DNA of 64,000 nt from Pontederia crassipes. Its lineage: Eukaryota > Streptophyta > Magnoliopsida > Commelinales > Pontederiaceae. The notes below the pieces were generated by a model, which searched no databases, was not told the DNA's origin, and was given only the letters and a program-made list of their open reading frames with translations. Positions 15,401-26,934 of this stretch are shown here, piece after piece (position 1 is the stretch's first letter; each line of letters opens with the position of its first letter). The translations under genes were made by a program, and so were the position numbers. The stretch spans positions 26,745,001 through 26,809,000 of the forward strand of contig CM060189.1 in assembly GCA_030549335.1 (NCBI GenBank), in the 5' to 3' direction.

Positions 15401-18400
15401 TTCCTAGTATTGTTTGTCATCTAAGTGATTGTACCCTGCATCAAGTATCGTTTCCAGTATTAATATCCATTGGGAATATGAATGGACCTTTATCCTGTGA
15501 TGATAATGTTTGATAAGAAACTCTTCTTCAACTCACACCTCTTTCCCAATTACTGAAGATGAAGCATTAAATTAAATGTTAATATGCCCCTGACTACAAG
15601 TTGTTGGAGTATTTCTTGTCTCAAAGATAAAGTGAGCTTTTTTTTGGCATATTTGAAGGGAATGGCCTTATTGTTAAAGAACTTCAAAGATTGTTTCTAT
15701 CATCATTCTTGTGCTCTTAGGAATTGCAGAAATCACCAATTATGATAGTTGTCAATATAATATGAATTTAGCATTCACAATATAAGTGACGGAACCACCT
15801 CAATCATACTTTCGTGAAGGTTGCTGTGTGTCATAAACTCAGTTTTATGTCCCCCGTGTTTACTTTCCTTATTCTACTTTTGTTCCTATCTAGTGACCAA
15901 GAATAAATGCATCCAGTTATATCTGCATAGAAAGTTATACTATTTTCTTGCACCAGTCCATTAGCTGAAATCTTCCCTACCTTCACTGTTCTTAATACTG
16001 CAGACGTGGTAAAGTAAATGAATCATTTTAATGATTTTAAAATATTTTCCTTTAATGAATAATTAGCTAAGAAGTATTACCTCTTAACTGTAGGTTATGG
16101 AAGATCCCATGTTAGTGATTCAAATTGAAGAATTATTTGGTGAACCTCTCCGTTATTCAGGGATAACTGATGTTTCAGGGACATCATTTGATTGTCTAGA
16201 TGTCTTATCACTTGATGAACATCTCTCTGGAATCAATTCAGCATCGATCATTGACTTATTAAATCCAACACAGTCACAGCAACCTTTTGATATGGATCCT
16301 GACATATTATTTCCATCACTAGATGATAATATCTCTCAGATGCTCGACTCAGATGAAATGCGCAATGACTCATTGTTGGACCCGGCTGCAACATCTTGTC
16401 TACTTGACTCCTCAAACAACATGCTTCAGGATGTTATTTCAGTCACTGATAATGAGACAAAAGTATGTTTTCAACCAAATGTGGCATATTGTGGATCAAA
16501 TCTGAAGCAATTTAGTTGTCATTCAGCGCATGAAGTGCATGCTGTCAATGGTGTTTTAAATAGAAATGAAATGACATTACAGGAAGCAAAAGAGGAGCAC
16601 AACTTCGTGGCGCAGTCATTAACAAATTGTAGGCTCCGTGGACATGCTAACTCAAGTACGCATAAAGTGCTAGGTTATGCGACCATAGAAGAAAATGACA
16701 GCTCTTTTTCAAATACAACTGTACTCAAAGCTGAAGAATCAGTATTGTCAACAACTATCTTTCAGAGAGAATCTTGTGAACAATCATTTGATCAAGCTAA
16801 TGCACACTTAACTGAGGAGAGTGATGCAGGTTATCTGTTAGATGCTTTGTTAAGCTCTTTACAAGGCACAACAACTGATGATGAAATTGAAGAATTAATC
16901 TTGCAATCATGTAAAACCTCATCGGATAAATTCATGGAACCTTCAACATTTGGCAAACGGGATTTCAGCATTTTGGGATTGACAGATTCAATGTTATCTC
17001 GACAATCAAAAGATGAAGAAACTACTACAAACAGTGGATCCAAGAGGATTTGTCGATCAAAACATGAATACACAGATCCCGCAGCCAATGTATACATTGG
17101 TAGGAAGTTATCCGAAAGTACAAAAAGAAAAGACGACACTGGCACTGCACAGAAACCAAGACCAAGGGACAGACAATTAATTCAGGACCGAATTAAGGAG
17201 CTGCGAGAACTTATCCCACACGGAGGAAAGGTGAGTGATTAAGAACTATCTGATTGGGCATCAGTTGTAACATATTCTAGCATGGAAGTCACTTTGTTCA
17301 TATTTGATAATACAGTGCAGTATTGATGAGCTTTTATACAAAACTGTTCGGCACATGCTGTTCCTACAAAGTGTTTCTGTGCAAGCCAAGAAACTGAGAG
17401 AATCAGCAAACTTAGAGGTATGTGATCAACGAGATCAATGACTGTAGCAATTAGCTTGCCTGGTAGGATCATATGTGATAAACTAAGGTATATTTAGTGT
17501 AGAATAAATATATGGTCTTTGGTTGTGTCAGAAGTTTAGGTATCTCCTGGCACGAAGTCTTTGGCTATATCAGAACTCAGAAATATAAATAGTCCCAGTG
17601 TCCACAATTTTCTTCTTTTGGGTACAGATAGGCTCCATAATTTTTATTTCTTTCATTTGAGATCCTAAAGCCTACGAGGCCCTTCGGATTCTAAATACGA
17701 AGCCAAAGTACCTGTTCCTACAAGATTTACATATGATATTTCATGAGTTAAGCATTCGGACACTGGAACAATATTCATGGGCAGGGCTGGACTTTGCAAA
17801 GTGATTGCTGAAAGAGAAGTTGGCCACGGCATTTTAAACGTTCAATTGGCCCATACGCATACTAATTATGGTCTTCCTATCATAGATCATCATACTCGTT
17901 ATTCTACAGCATGCTAATAGGATTAGGGGGGCATTAATCATGTAGCAAAGGTCGATAGCTTGCGATTCCATTATCCTCCGATGCTAAATCCTTCTTTCAT
18001 CACAGGAGGCTCCAAAAAAACACAAGCGGTTGATAAATGTGCCTAATTACCCTTGCATAATTACCATTTTATCATGTTTTCTGCCGATTCCAATTTCATA
18101 ACTTTGTTATCACCGTGTTAGCACAAATGGAAATTAATGTCAGTACTTGCTTTACCATTTTGGCGGTTACGCATGAGCACCAAATGCTAAACTTACACAT
18201 TGCGAGCTCTGTATTTCAGGACATAGCCGATTGGAACTCCATGAACTCTCAAAGTTGCCCTCCTCAGAACCAACCACAAGACTGCCCACTGATATTTAAG
18301 AACTTGCATCAGCCGGGGCAGATCCTTGTGGAGGTAAACTTAGTCTGTTCAAATCTTTTTACTTAACAATTAGCTTCTAAGCACGATGGTCCCTAGCTGA

Positions 18401-18765
18401 TGACTAGCACATCCCTCTGTTACCAGATGTTGTGCAAGGACTATGCACTCTTTTCAGAAATTGTCCATACCATAAGGCGTTTGGAGCTGGCTATCCTCAC
18501 AGGAGCACTACAAAGTCGACGGTACCAAGGTGAAGACGTGCTGTGGGCTCATTTCATTATAGAGGTGAGCACAACTTGGAATTCTGATAACTTTGCAGCT
18601 AAGTTCATTTTGAAAATGTCCTCTTCTCCAAGGTGATAAACTCTGGGTGGCATTACATTCGACCAGGTTCCTAGTGGCTTCAACCGAGTGAACATCCTCT
18701 GGCCTCTGATGCAGTTATTGCAGCAGAACCACGCAAGATTGTGTCCCAGTGTTACTGATGCCTGA
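12438..18765 (+). CDS. LHW/bHLH155-type atypical bHLH transcription factor
   Basis: Nuclear transcription factor of the LONESOME HIGHWAY group, whose members heterodimerise with other bHLH proteins (LHW acts in vascular and root patterning). Exons: 12438-12538, 13132-13335, 15019-15097, 15192-15233, 15330-15389, 16094-17230, 17316-17417, 18220-18333, 18427-18564, 18667-18765 (TGA). Every junction keeps frame, giving 691 residues. Residues 1-160 form the MYC-like N-terminal domain (LRSLCHNTKWNYAVFWRL, VILTWEESY, GIIGKVALT, FAAGIKTILLVPIRHLGVLQ). A long acidic, low-complexity middle follows in the 1137-nt exon. The bHLH lies near residues 515-575: KPRPRDRQLIQDRIKELREL, then CSIDELLYKTVRHMLFLQSV; its basic region is atypical, as in LHW. 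The C-terminal domain has CPLIFKNLHQPGQILVEMLC and NRVNILWPLMQLLQQ. The start is chosen because MSHITVLRRLLRSLC aligns with the family N-terminus. Which paralogue it is (LHW, EMB1444, bHLH155) is not settled. Confidence 0.88.
13336..15018 (+). other. bHLH intron 2
   Basis: A 1.68-kb AT-rich intron with donor GTATGC and acceptor AACAG. It contains a tRNA-like SINE head on the minus strand (14544-14598) and no coding signal. The other bHLH introns (for example 12539-13131, 15390-16093 and 17418-18219) also show nothing recognisable. Confidence 0.7.
14475..14598 (-). mobile_element. possible tRNA-derived SINE
   Basis: On the minus strand GGTTGAACTAGTTAGAGGG resembles an A box and GGATCAAATCCC a B box, in tRNA-like order. 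About 70 bases of body follow. No target duplication was found, so the 3' border is a guess. Confidence 0.4.
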
Positions 18766-19054
18766 GAACTATGGCGTCGCTGTTCAAACATATTCGGAAT
18801 GTTAGAACTGCCATGCTGGGATAACAATAATAATTTGTACAAGGGGGTGACCAGCCACTTGGTCACTACAAATGCAATCGATATTGCTCGTCGGGTCCTT
18901 GGAAAAAGAATATATGCTAAGACCATGCCTGAAATGGGGCGTATGTATCAATTAATATGTACATACCATTTGTTCACACAGCTCCCAGAAGCCCTCCTAA
19001 TACTTCCCTAACAAAATTTGTGAAGCAACAACTTTTGTGTTTTTTAATGTTTTT
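18766..19054. other. convergent 3' space between bHLH and RCC1 genes
   Basis: The bHLH gene (plus) and the RCC1 gene (minus) stop only 289 bases apart, so their 3' UTRs probably overlap. No poly(A) signal was assigned with confidence. Confidence 0.7.
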
Positions 19055-22000
19055 TTATCTCAAGTTGGGAGAGTCTGCAATAGCCAAGGTATGCCACCAG
19101 CCGCACGACACATTCCTTAAGCGATAGTTTTCCGTAGGAACCAATGCTGGTGCATTTCTATCCACGACATCCCCTAATCCAAGCTGTAACACCAAAAAAG
19201 AAAAGGAAAGAAAAGAAAATTCCTTCACCTTCGCGAACATGGAAGAAATAAATAACCCTCCTAATGCTCTCTCAAAATGAATAGCAGTACCTGGCCGTAT
19301 TTGTTCCATCCCCAGCTGAATACCTCTCCACCCTCTGCTACATACAGGAAAAAAACGTATTATCATATATCCCATGTCGGACTTATAAGGCCATATTATC
19401 AATCACACTCATGACAGTTTGTTTTTAATCTTCTAAAGAAATATTATTATATCATTTTACTCTCCTCCACAAAATATTAGTGCGCCCATGACATGGTTTG
19501 ACATTAGTCTTCTGGCAAAATAATTGTCTTCATAGTAAAAGTGCAACAAAAATTAAGCATCAAAAGTCTGATAGTATTACCTGTCATAATTGCACTATGG
19601 CGGGCGCCACAAGAGACCGTTTTGGCACTTTTGTTTTCCAAACATGAAGCTTCCAACAGCCTAGGAAGAGTCTGCAACTAGACAGTATAATTGTGATGCG
19701 TTAGTAGCCCCTCTGTCAAGTTTTTTTAAATGATGACAAATGTTGAAACTTCCAATCTTTAAACGTATTTGCCCAAGAATTAGACAAAGAAAAATCATGT
19801 CAAATGGAGCCATCAAAATGGTGAGCTAATCAGAAAAATGTTGGAAGAAGATAAAATCTTTGCATATAAGTCATGATGAATTCTGTACCTCAGATTGATC
19901 AGAACCTGTACCCAGCTGTCCAAATTGATTCCCTCCGAAAGAGTAGACATCACCATTGACAGATATGCAAACAGTGTGCCACAAGCCAGCAGCTATTCCC
20001 TGTATCTTGATGCCCAAAAGAGATGATACACATATAGGACTCAGTTCATCATCTGTGCAACCTTGCCCACACTGAGCCAATCAAGATAACATGAGGATAT
20101 CAGTAGATTAGCAAAGTTTGATAGCTCCAAAAAATTGTAAGACAGATTACCAGACGAGAGAGAAATGCAGCAGTTAGCTTTTATTTTTCTTGGAAAGACA
20201 ACAGTCAGTATATGTGGATTTCATTTCTCAGTTGATTATGTTTTCTGTAATTTACGATGTCTCCAGGCTACGCTGAGCTCAGTTAATGTTAGGGACCTCT
20301 AAAAGAAATTGCTATCAGATGGCATGAAGTTAAGGATAAACAATTTTCTCCCTCAATCATTGTTTGTCATCTTCAGATTATCTGTTTAAGACATTAACAA
20401 TTCTGGCATCAGTTGATTGAATGTGTGAGCTAAAGAAAATAGTAGCTAATAGAGGAATCCATAGTTCTTTTTTTCCAAGAGATAACAGGATGCTTGCAAG
20501 GTGGTAGACTGGTAGTCATCTAGGAGTTCATGGTTCTATACTTACTGAACAACCACAAGTCAAGTAATGGTGTGAAAGCTTACTCACAAAAAAAAAATCA
20601 CTAACAAAATTATGTCAAAGCCACCATTCCCTAAGAAGATTTCCTAAAACGCACTTAGCTGTGGAAGTTTTCCTGTCTGACATTTACCTTCTGAAAAATA
20701 AATCTATTCATTCAATGAGAGAATATTTTTAGAAGCACAATTCAACAAGATAATAACAGGGTTGTTGCCTCCCTCCTGTATTTTCATCTTCTTGTTACGC
20801 ACAAGAGAGAAGAAATATCTAGCATACTGCGACAGTAACATCATATCTTGAAATTTTCTTGTAAAGTTCATAGCATAGAAAGTTACTAGTGCAACAAAAG
20901 CTGTCTCCATCTTAAATAAAATGTGATGGGAAATTGAGCATATTTCACAAGTCCAACTGAGTGACGTTATAAAAAATTTGAAGTTAATTGGTTCTCTATA
21001 GCATGCTCTTCAGAATTTAGGGGTTAAGATCATGCTATGTCATCGTCCATTAACTTAGTTTCTTTTTTGTATAGAATTGACACTAACCTGGCCATAGAGA
21101 CCCCAACCAAAAGTGAGTACTGCTCCGGCATCTGCAAAATGCATGACCAGACAATGTCATCAGATAACATGGGGAAGATAACTAATAGTAAGTGGTTCAT
21201 AATTTCCATGACACAACACAACTCATCAAGGATCAACAAATATCATGCATTATAACCAGGTTCCCAACACATTGCTATGGACAACTAACTTGTCAAAGAT
21301 GAATAAAAACAGTGAATGCATTTTCTACAAGAAAATGCCAATGATGACTTGTCAACGACCAACAAATAATTAATGGATTTTATCAACATTAGATGGATTT
21401 TATCAACATTAATGAACAATGGCTCAAATTACTTTTTAACTTGTTCATGGTGCATCTTTTCAGAAAATAAAATTATTATTTATGGTGAATGTTTAGGTTC
21501 AAAGAAGCTGGCTAGTGTGATGGATTAATGAATGACGCAAAAAACATAGGTTATAGTTTTTTTTTCGACACCGAAATAGGTAATAGTGACCTGTAACTAC
21601 AGCACTATGACGACCTCCACAGGCAATGGCCTTGATACAGCTTCCTGCGACTTTATAGAGTTGTCCAGTTGAATTTGGTTTTCCTTTCATAATAGTTGGT
21701 GCACGGTCTTTACCATAAACAACAGATTCAATACATGGTACAGGATGCGGAGAAGACACATTCCGAATGCGAGAACCCAAACCAAGTTGGCCTTCGCCTC
21801 CATACCCCCAACCCCACACCTGACCGACTTCTGAAAATTTGTCAAGATTTGTATACTTGTGAGAATTATTTAAAAAGAAATGTAAAAACTAATAAGAGGA
21901 CGTGCATGGCCCTATATCCAATAAAAGTATACAGACTTACCAGACAACACTAATGTATGGCGTCCACCTGCAGCCACATAAGAAATACGTACACCAGCAT

Positions 22001-23705
22001 TAAGTGTCACAAGGCAAGGATGTGCTGACAGAGATTCTTCTGCAGAGGATGATGTTTCAAGTCCAACTTTAGCAGAAGACAACCTTCTGCGCTTTGTGGT
22101 CTCTTCACCACTTTTAGTTTCAAAACCTGATATCGTTCCACTACTAGTTCTGGAGAGATGAGACTTGGGGCTCACTGACATGAGAAATTCATCACAAGAA
22201 CAAATCAGTTTTTGCATTACGAATATGAAATAATAACAAGACAGAAATGACTTAAATACCCTGATCACTTGGCAACCCACTAAGCTTTTCCTCTTTTTCA
22301 GAAGTCCCTCTGGTAGAATGGTCTCCTCCAATGACCCTTCCAGTTGGTACACACTCTTTCCATCCCCATGTATACACCTCTCCATAAGCTGGCCTAAGAA
22401 AACACAATATAAGATTCCAAATAACTAGAGGAAAACAAATCCATGTGCATCAAGTTCAACCCGAAAAATGGGTGACCTGAATGGTTTTACTCAGCACAGC
22501 GAGCAAAGTTAAAAGGAAGAAAGCAAAAACTCATTGATGAACTATACGAATTGGCATAGAACCTGTAACTGCAACACAATGAGCCCACCCTGCAGCTGCT
22601 TTTGTTAAGACCACCTCAGCTGGAAGAGGAAATGCCTCAGGAGTTTCCTTGGAGAGGAATAAGAAGAAATCAATTAATTTGAAAGATAAGAATTCAAAAT
22701 ATCTGTGAAAAGAAAATAATCTGACAAAACAAGCACCTCATGCTTTCCTGAGGTCAAATAACTTTGACCCATATCATCTGTTGAACCCCAGGTGAAGAGC
22801 TTGCCAGACTCTTAACATAATAAGTCAACAAGATTCATTAGTTAATATAAGCTGTTATAAGAAGTCCTATGACATATGAAAGATTATAATGACTAGGTGC
22901 AAGAACTTAAGAAGAAAAATTCAGAGGACCATCTATGATAATTAAGACAGTCTTTTCAGTTACCAAATTACACTAGTCCTGCAAGATAAACTACACTCTG
23001 AAAATTTCTTTCTGGATGTGATTACAAGAATCGAGAAGAAAGGTATTGAAGTATGTAATCCTAAAAGACACAAAAAGCGAACCACAAATATAATTTGCTG
23101 TGGAGGATTACCACTCTCACTGAAGCCAAAGAGATCATTGCCAACATCAAAACTACTTTTTTTCCTTCTCCCAAGACAGGATAAAATTGAATAAAGGAAA
23201 CCAATTCATTCAGTTCTAACATCATCAGGAAGGAGAATTTCCCCATGTTAAACTCGTTACCAGGCAAAACGAATGAAGTATCCAACAAAAAAAAAATGAA
23301 GTTTTAACACGGTTTCCATCTCGTACGTCAATATCATATCAATGAGGGGTTCTCAAGATTCAAACGTAAACTTTATAATCCATGGTTTTGTAATCGTAAA
23401 CGAAAGACAAAAAACTTAGAAAAAAAGAAAGCAGATAAAAGGGAAATAGGAAACCCACCGGAAATGGCCATGGCGAAGCCGCAGCCCCCGCCGCTGACGT
23501 CCATCCACCGTTCTCCGGAGACGGAATCCGGCATCTGCACGGGCACGGGATGAAGAATAGGCGCCCTTTGCGGCGACACCCCCGGAAGGTAACCCCACAT
23601 CAGCACGGTCTTCTCCTTCATCTCCTCGTCCTTCTTCTTGTCCTCCTCCTCTTCCTTCCCGCCTTCCTCCATCTCCTCTCCTCCGTCGCCGGCAACACCA
23701 TTCAT
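19055..23705 (-). CDS. RCC1-repeat (UVR8-like fold) protein
   Basis: Seven-bladed beta-propeller protein of the RCC1 superfamily. Plant members include UVR8 and several proteins of unclear role; this one matches an uncharacterised RCC1 subgroup and not UVR8 itself. Exons in minus order: 23705-23459, 22810-22737, 22647-22563, 22388-22260, 22174-21941, 21830-21591, 21131-21088, 20071-19889, 19671-19581, 19334-19291, 19183-19055 (TAA). All junctions keep frame, giving 499 residues. The N-terminus is an acidic Glu/Lys run (residues 8-31), then MWGYLPGVSPQRAP. Blade motifs recur: GGGCGFAMAIS, GWAHCVAVT, GGRHTLVLS, GGRHSAVVT, GLWHTVCIS, GARHSAIMT, GWWHTLAI. Two blades are split by a charged insert with a basic KRRRLSSAK stretch (near residue 200), possibly a nuclear signal. 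The insert between blades is longer than in UVR8. The partner and substrate are unknown. Confidence 0.88.
20072..21087 (-). other. longest RCC1-gene intron
   Basis: A 1.0-kb AT-rich intron with donor GTTAGT and acceptor CTCAG. Small open frames inside it lack any recognisable domain. The introns at 22811-23458 and 21132-21590 are likewise unremarkable. Confidence 0.7.
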
Positions 23706-23738
23706 CTCTTTCTTCGTAGGATGTAACCCTCGACGCGT

Positions 23739-24035
23739 TTAGCTTCCAACTGATTCTTCCAATGGCGCGTCTCTCCGTCGACTTCGTTCGAGCAAGCGCG
23801 CTCCTCGCTTTGTTCTCCGCCGGGTGTCCGAACGGAGACGACGACTTTGCAGCAGCAGCAGCAGCAGCAGCAGCAGAGCCCTAATTCGCAAACTCCTCTC
23901 AGCCCCCAACAATCGCCGTATCAATTGCTCGACAAACATGCCATCCACGTAGGATTCCACGAGCAAACGTGGCGGCACCTTCGCCGCTGGATTCGTTCGG
24001 GAGCTCCTGACCACGAGTTCGCCCTGGGCCCACAC
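23739..24035 (-). promoter_or_regulatory. candidate upstream ORF of RCC1 gene (98 aa)
   Basis: Minus-strand frame ending 33 nt before the RCC1 start codon. It includes a poly-Leu run encoded by the (CTG)n strand of the GCA microsatellite, then many Arg residues. No known domain is visible. It could be a leader uORF if transcription starts upstream, or chance in GC-rich DNA. Confidence 0.25.
23849..23876. repeat. (GCA)9 microsatellite
   Basis: Nine GCA units plus one G in the probable 5' leader of the RCC1 gene. Confidence 0.95.
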
Positions 24036-24752
24036 GGAGACGGGGATGACGTGGTGGCGTAAACATGCGCCACGTCACCCGAGATGAGACGCCTCAGAGA
24101 CACATGGGCGATTGGCTGTTTGTCCTTTTTAAATTAATAATAATTAAGTTTTTACTGGCCACTCGCGTCAGGCGTGGTTGGGTTCAGAAGATTCCAGAAA
24201 TAAAAAGGGACATGAGAGACTCGGAAAAATGTCAATTGGGATGGCATTGGAAAAAAATGGCACATCACAATAAAAAATTAAAACTGTAATCATAATCATA
24301 TTTTTCAAACTAAAATTATTAATATTAAAAAAAATGAAGGTGTTCCCTTGTTTCTTATTTTATTTATAAAGAAAACAATGCGAGGTACAGAACACCGTTG
24401 AACCCTTAATATTATATCCAACATATTATAATCTTACTATAAGGCGATACCTTGTTCCAATTAATAAAAGAAATTCCAATTACTATACACATCAAAATGT
24501 AAGCAACATTAAGCAGACAGCTGCGTCGTCGTCGTACAAAATCTTACATATTTTTTGGTCGTCACACGAATGGTTGAATCATTATTGGTGTACGGTACTA
24601 CAGTTCTAGTTCGAAGCTAAAGATCAGTCGCTCTAAGTCCGGCCATTAGGGATGTCAGACAACAGCAGCACCACTAGTTCCCTTTGGCAAGAGGCCGTGA
24701 AGATGCTTGCTAATAAAATTATGCACAATTGGATGGTTGTTAATATAAAGAT

Positions 24753-26934
24753 CTACAGCCGTCTGCGCAATCGTCTTCCAATCAAATCCAAATCCACGCT
24801 GTCGGTCGAGTTGAGCGCCAGGTTACTGCTGCCGCTCCGTTTCCGGGAGAATGGACCGGAGTCATCATCCACGACTGCAACTGTTGCCAAGAGCTCTGCT
24901 AGTAATGATGGGCAATTGGCCTCCAAGTAAGAGAATCCTTCAGTCTGCATAACAGCTGCAAGTAGATGATACAAAAATGTGGACAATTAAGAAAATGAAC
25001 AGACAAATCAAATTCTACAAAAAAAAATTGTGAAAGGATTACTACCAGTCATATAGTCTTCAAAATTAATAACATATTTAATTACAAAAAAGAGGCTAAA
25101 TATAGAATCAACAATGAACCTGAAAATCCTAGAAAATGGAATCATGTTTCTTCGTTTAAAAGAATTAAATTACCATTAAAAAAATCAAACAGATGGATTT
25201 CCTTCTAGATGTTTATACATAAAAAGATGGCGGGCAAACGTTTAAATCTGGAAACAAATGGTACAGGAAATCCTACCTCCCAAGTTTTCACGCTCAGCTG
25301 TAAATTTCAGGCATATGGCCTTCAATTGAGCACACTGATGTTGTTCAGCCAATGCTAAGGTCGTTGCCACTGTATCTGCAGTGATGCCTTCACATAGTTT
25401 TGCTTCACATAACAGTCTTAATCTTTCCAGTCCATATCTGTCTGCTGCAGCTAACAGATGTTGTATCATTATGGTGGATGTGCACAGGGAATCACATCCA
25501 GTCAATTCATGAATGTTTGGGAGTTCATCAGAGTATATAAACAAAAGCATTGCCTGTAGAAATGAAAAAGAACTAGTTAGAGGTTAAGACTAGAAAAGAT
25601 AAAGTGCTAGCAAGAAAAATATTGAAGGGCTTTGTATGATACATACTTGTATAAAATAAAATGAGGAATACATACCTTGAAAACAGAAGGTTCCATATCT
25701 TCTACAATAACTTTTTCCACATTTGGATTTCCAATAAGGCCAAAGAATTGAGCATTAAATACTGGAGATCTAGCAGCAAGAATCTGCTTATGAGCTTGGA
25801 ATGTCTCATCACCAACCTGGAAAAGTATATCAGAACCAATGCTAGATTTCAAGAGCTCATTGAGACAATGGCCCAAGTCTGGCTGTGGTACTAAAATTGA
25901 TAATTGCATAGGTGTCTCAATGCGGTTTCTAACAACACCTACAGTGCAATGCATAACAAGGCAATTATCTTTGAGATAGTCTGAGGTTTCCAGGGCATTC
26001 CTTCTGTAAAATCGCTTATAACCCCTGACAAAGGCAAGTAACCAACAATAAACAACTATTGAATTTTTTTGAGAAGAGATAAATTCAAGAGAAAGAAAAA
26101 ATATAAAAGAATATCAGGAAAGATCAGAGTTTCCTTTTTTATGTAGACAGGATATGCGAAAGGATCAAATTACATGAACTATGCTTCCCCCCACGTACCA
26201 TGTACTAACTCCAATGAATAATTGTACTGAAACATCAATTGTTCATATGCAATGCACCAGCTACAACTGGTACTTGAGACAAACGAATGCTTGTGTCACG
26301 TAAACGACAATTTAGTTGAAAGAAAAAAGAGTCGGCCTTTAGTTTCATAATAGCATATATATAAGAATGACTGCAACTTAGTCGCTACAGCTAGCTTTCT
26401 TCAAGACTGGAATTACAAAATACAACTTAACTGAAGAGGCATTATGTACTTAACAGACGATACATGAGATGAAGCACGGCACGCGCGTTTTTCACAAGAC
26501 ACCTGAGCCGAGTAGTGCACTCACCACATGCTCCCCCGATACTTGAGCGTGTACGGCCCGCCGTCAAGCGCGCGCTCGAAGTGGCTATGCACCTTGTGCC
26601 GACCCTTGCCGCTCTGGTCGACCATCGTGAGCTCGAACAGCGCCCTGACGTCCGTTCCCTCGCTGGCGAGGGCGATGAACACCGACACGTACATCGAGTT
26701 GTCCTCGGGGTTCTTCCCGTCTGGGTAGAAGTAGATCGCCCACTGGTACCCGCCGACCGTGAACGTGTCGCTGGATATGTACTTCCCGGGCCCCATCCCC
26801 TTGGCGAGCGAGAATCCCTTGATGGTGTACTCGTGCGAGCCGTTCACCGTCTCGCACACAGATTTCGAGCTCGTCTCGTTCTTCCCTCCTCCTCCACAGC
26901 CGCCGCCTCCGCAATCCCACTTCGGCTTCGTCAT
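24753..26934 (-). CDS. BPM: BTB/POZ-MATH protein (BPM), CUL3 substrate adaptor
   Basis: BPM proteins join targets (for example class I HD-ZIP and ERF factors, known for the family) to CUL3 ubiquitin ligases through MATH and BTB domains. Exons: 26934-26525, 26024-25676, 25553-25277, 24955-24753 (TAG). All junctions keep frame, giving 412 residues. A Gly-rich N-terminus is followed by the MATH domain near residues 24-160 ([50 protein letters not shown]). The BTB domain is near residues 198-310 ([45 protein letters not shown]). A BACK-like C-terminal helix region follows ([20 protein letters not shown]). The start [12 protein letters not shown] is preferred by position. An in-frame ATG at 27031-27033 would add 33 residues unlike the family. 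Confidence 0.9.

Larger units (their letters stand above)
23706..24752. other. RCC1-gene promoter/leader and BPM 3' flank
   Basis: 23706-24060 is GC-rich and probably the leader and promoter of the RCC1 gene. It includes a (GCA)9 tract at 23849-23876 and an upstream ORF (23739-24035, minus). 24070-24650 is AT-rich with nothing recognisable. The BPM stop codon is at 24753. Confidence 0.6.

Noticed and set aside
18005..18060. Possible extra bHLH exon (EAPKKHKRLINVPNYP)
   Set aside because: No donor follows before a stop, and the flanking exons already join in frame with family-like sequence.
20490..20560. tRNA-like GGTAGACTGGTAGTCATC ... GGTTCTAT
   Set aside because: The B box is poor and no cloverleaf can be drawn.
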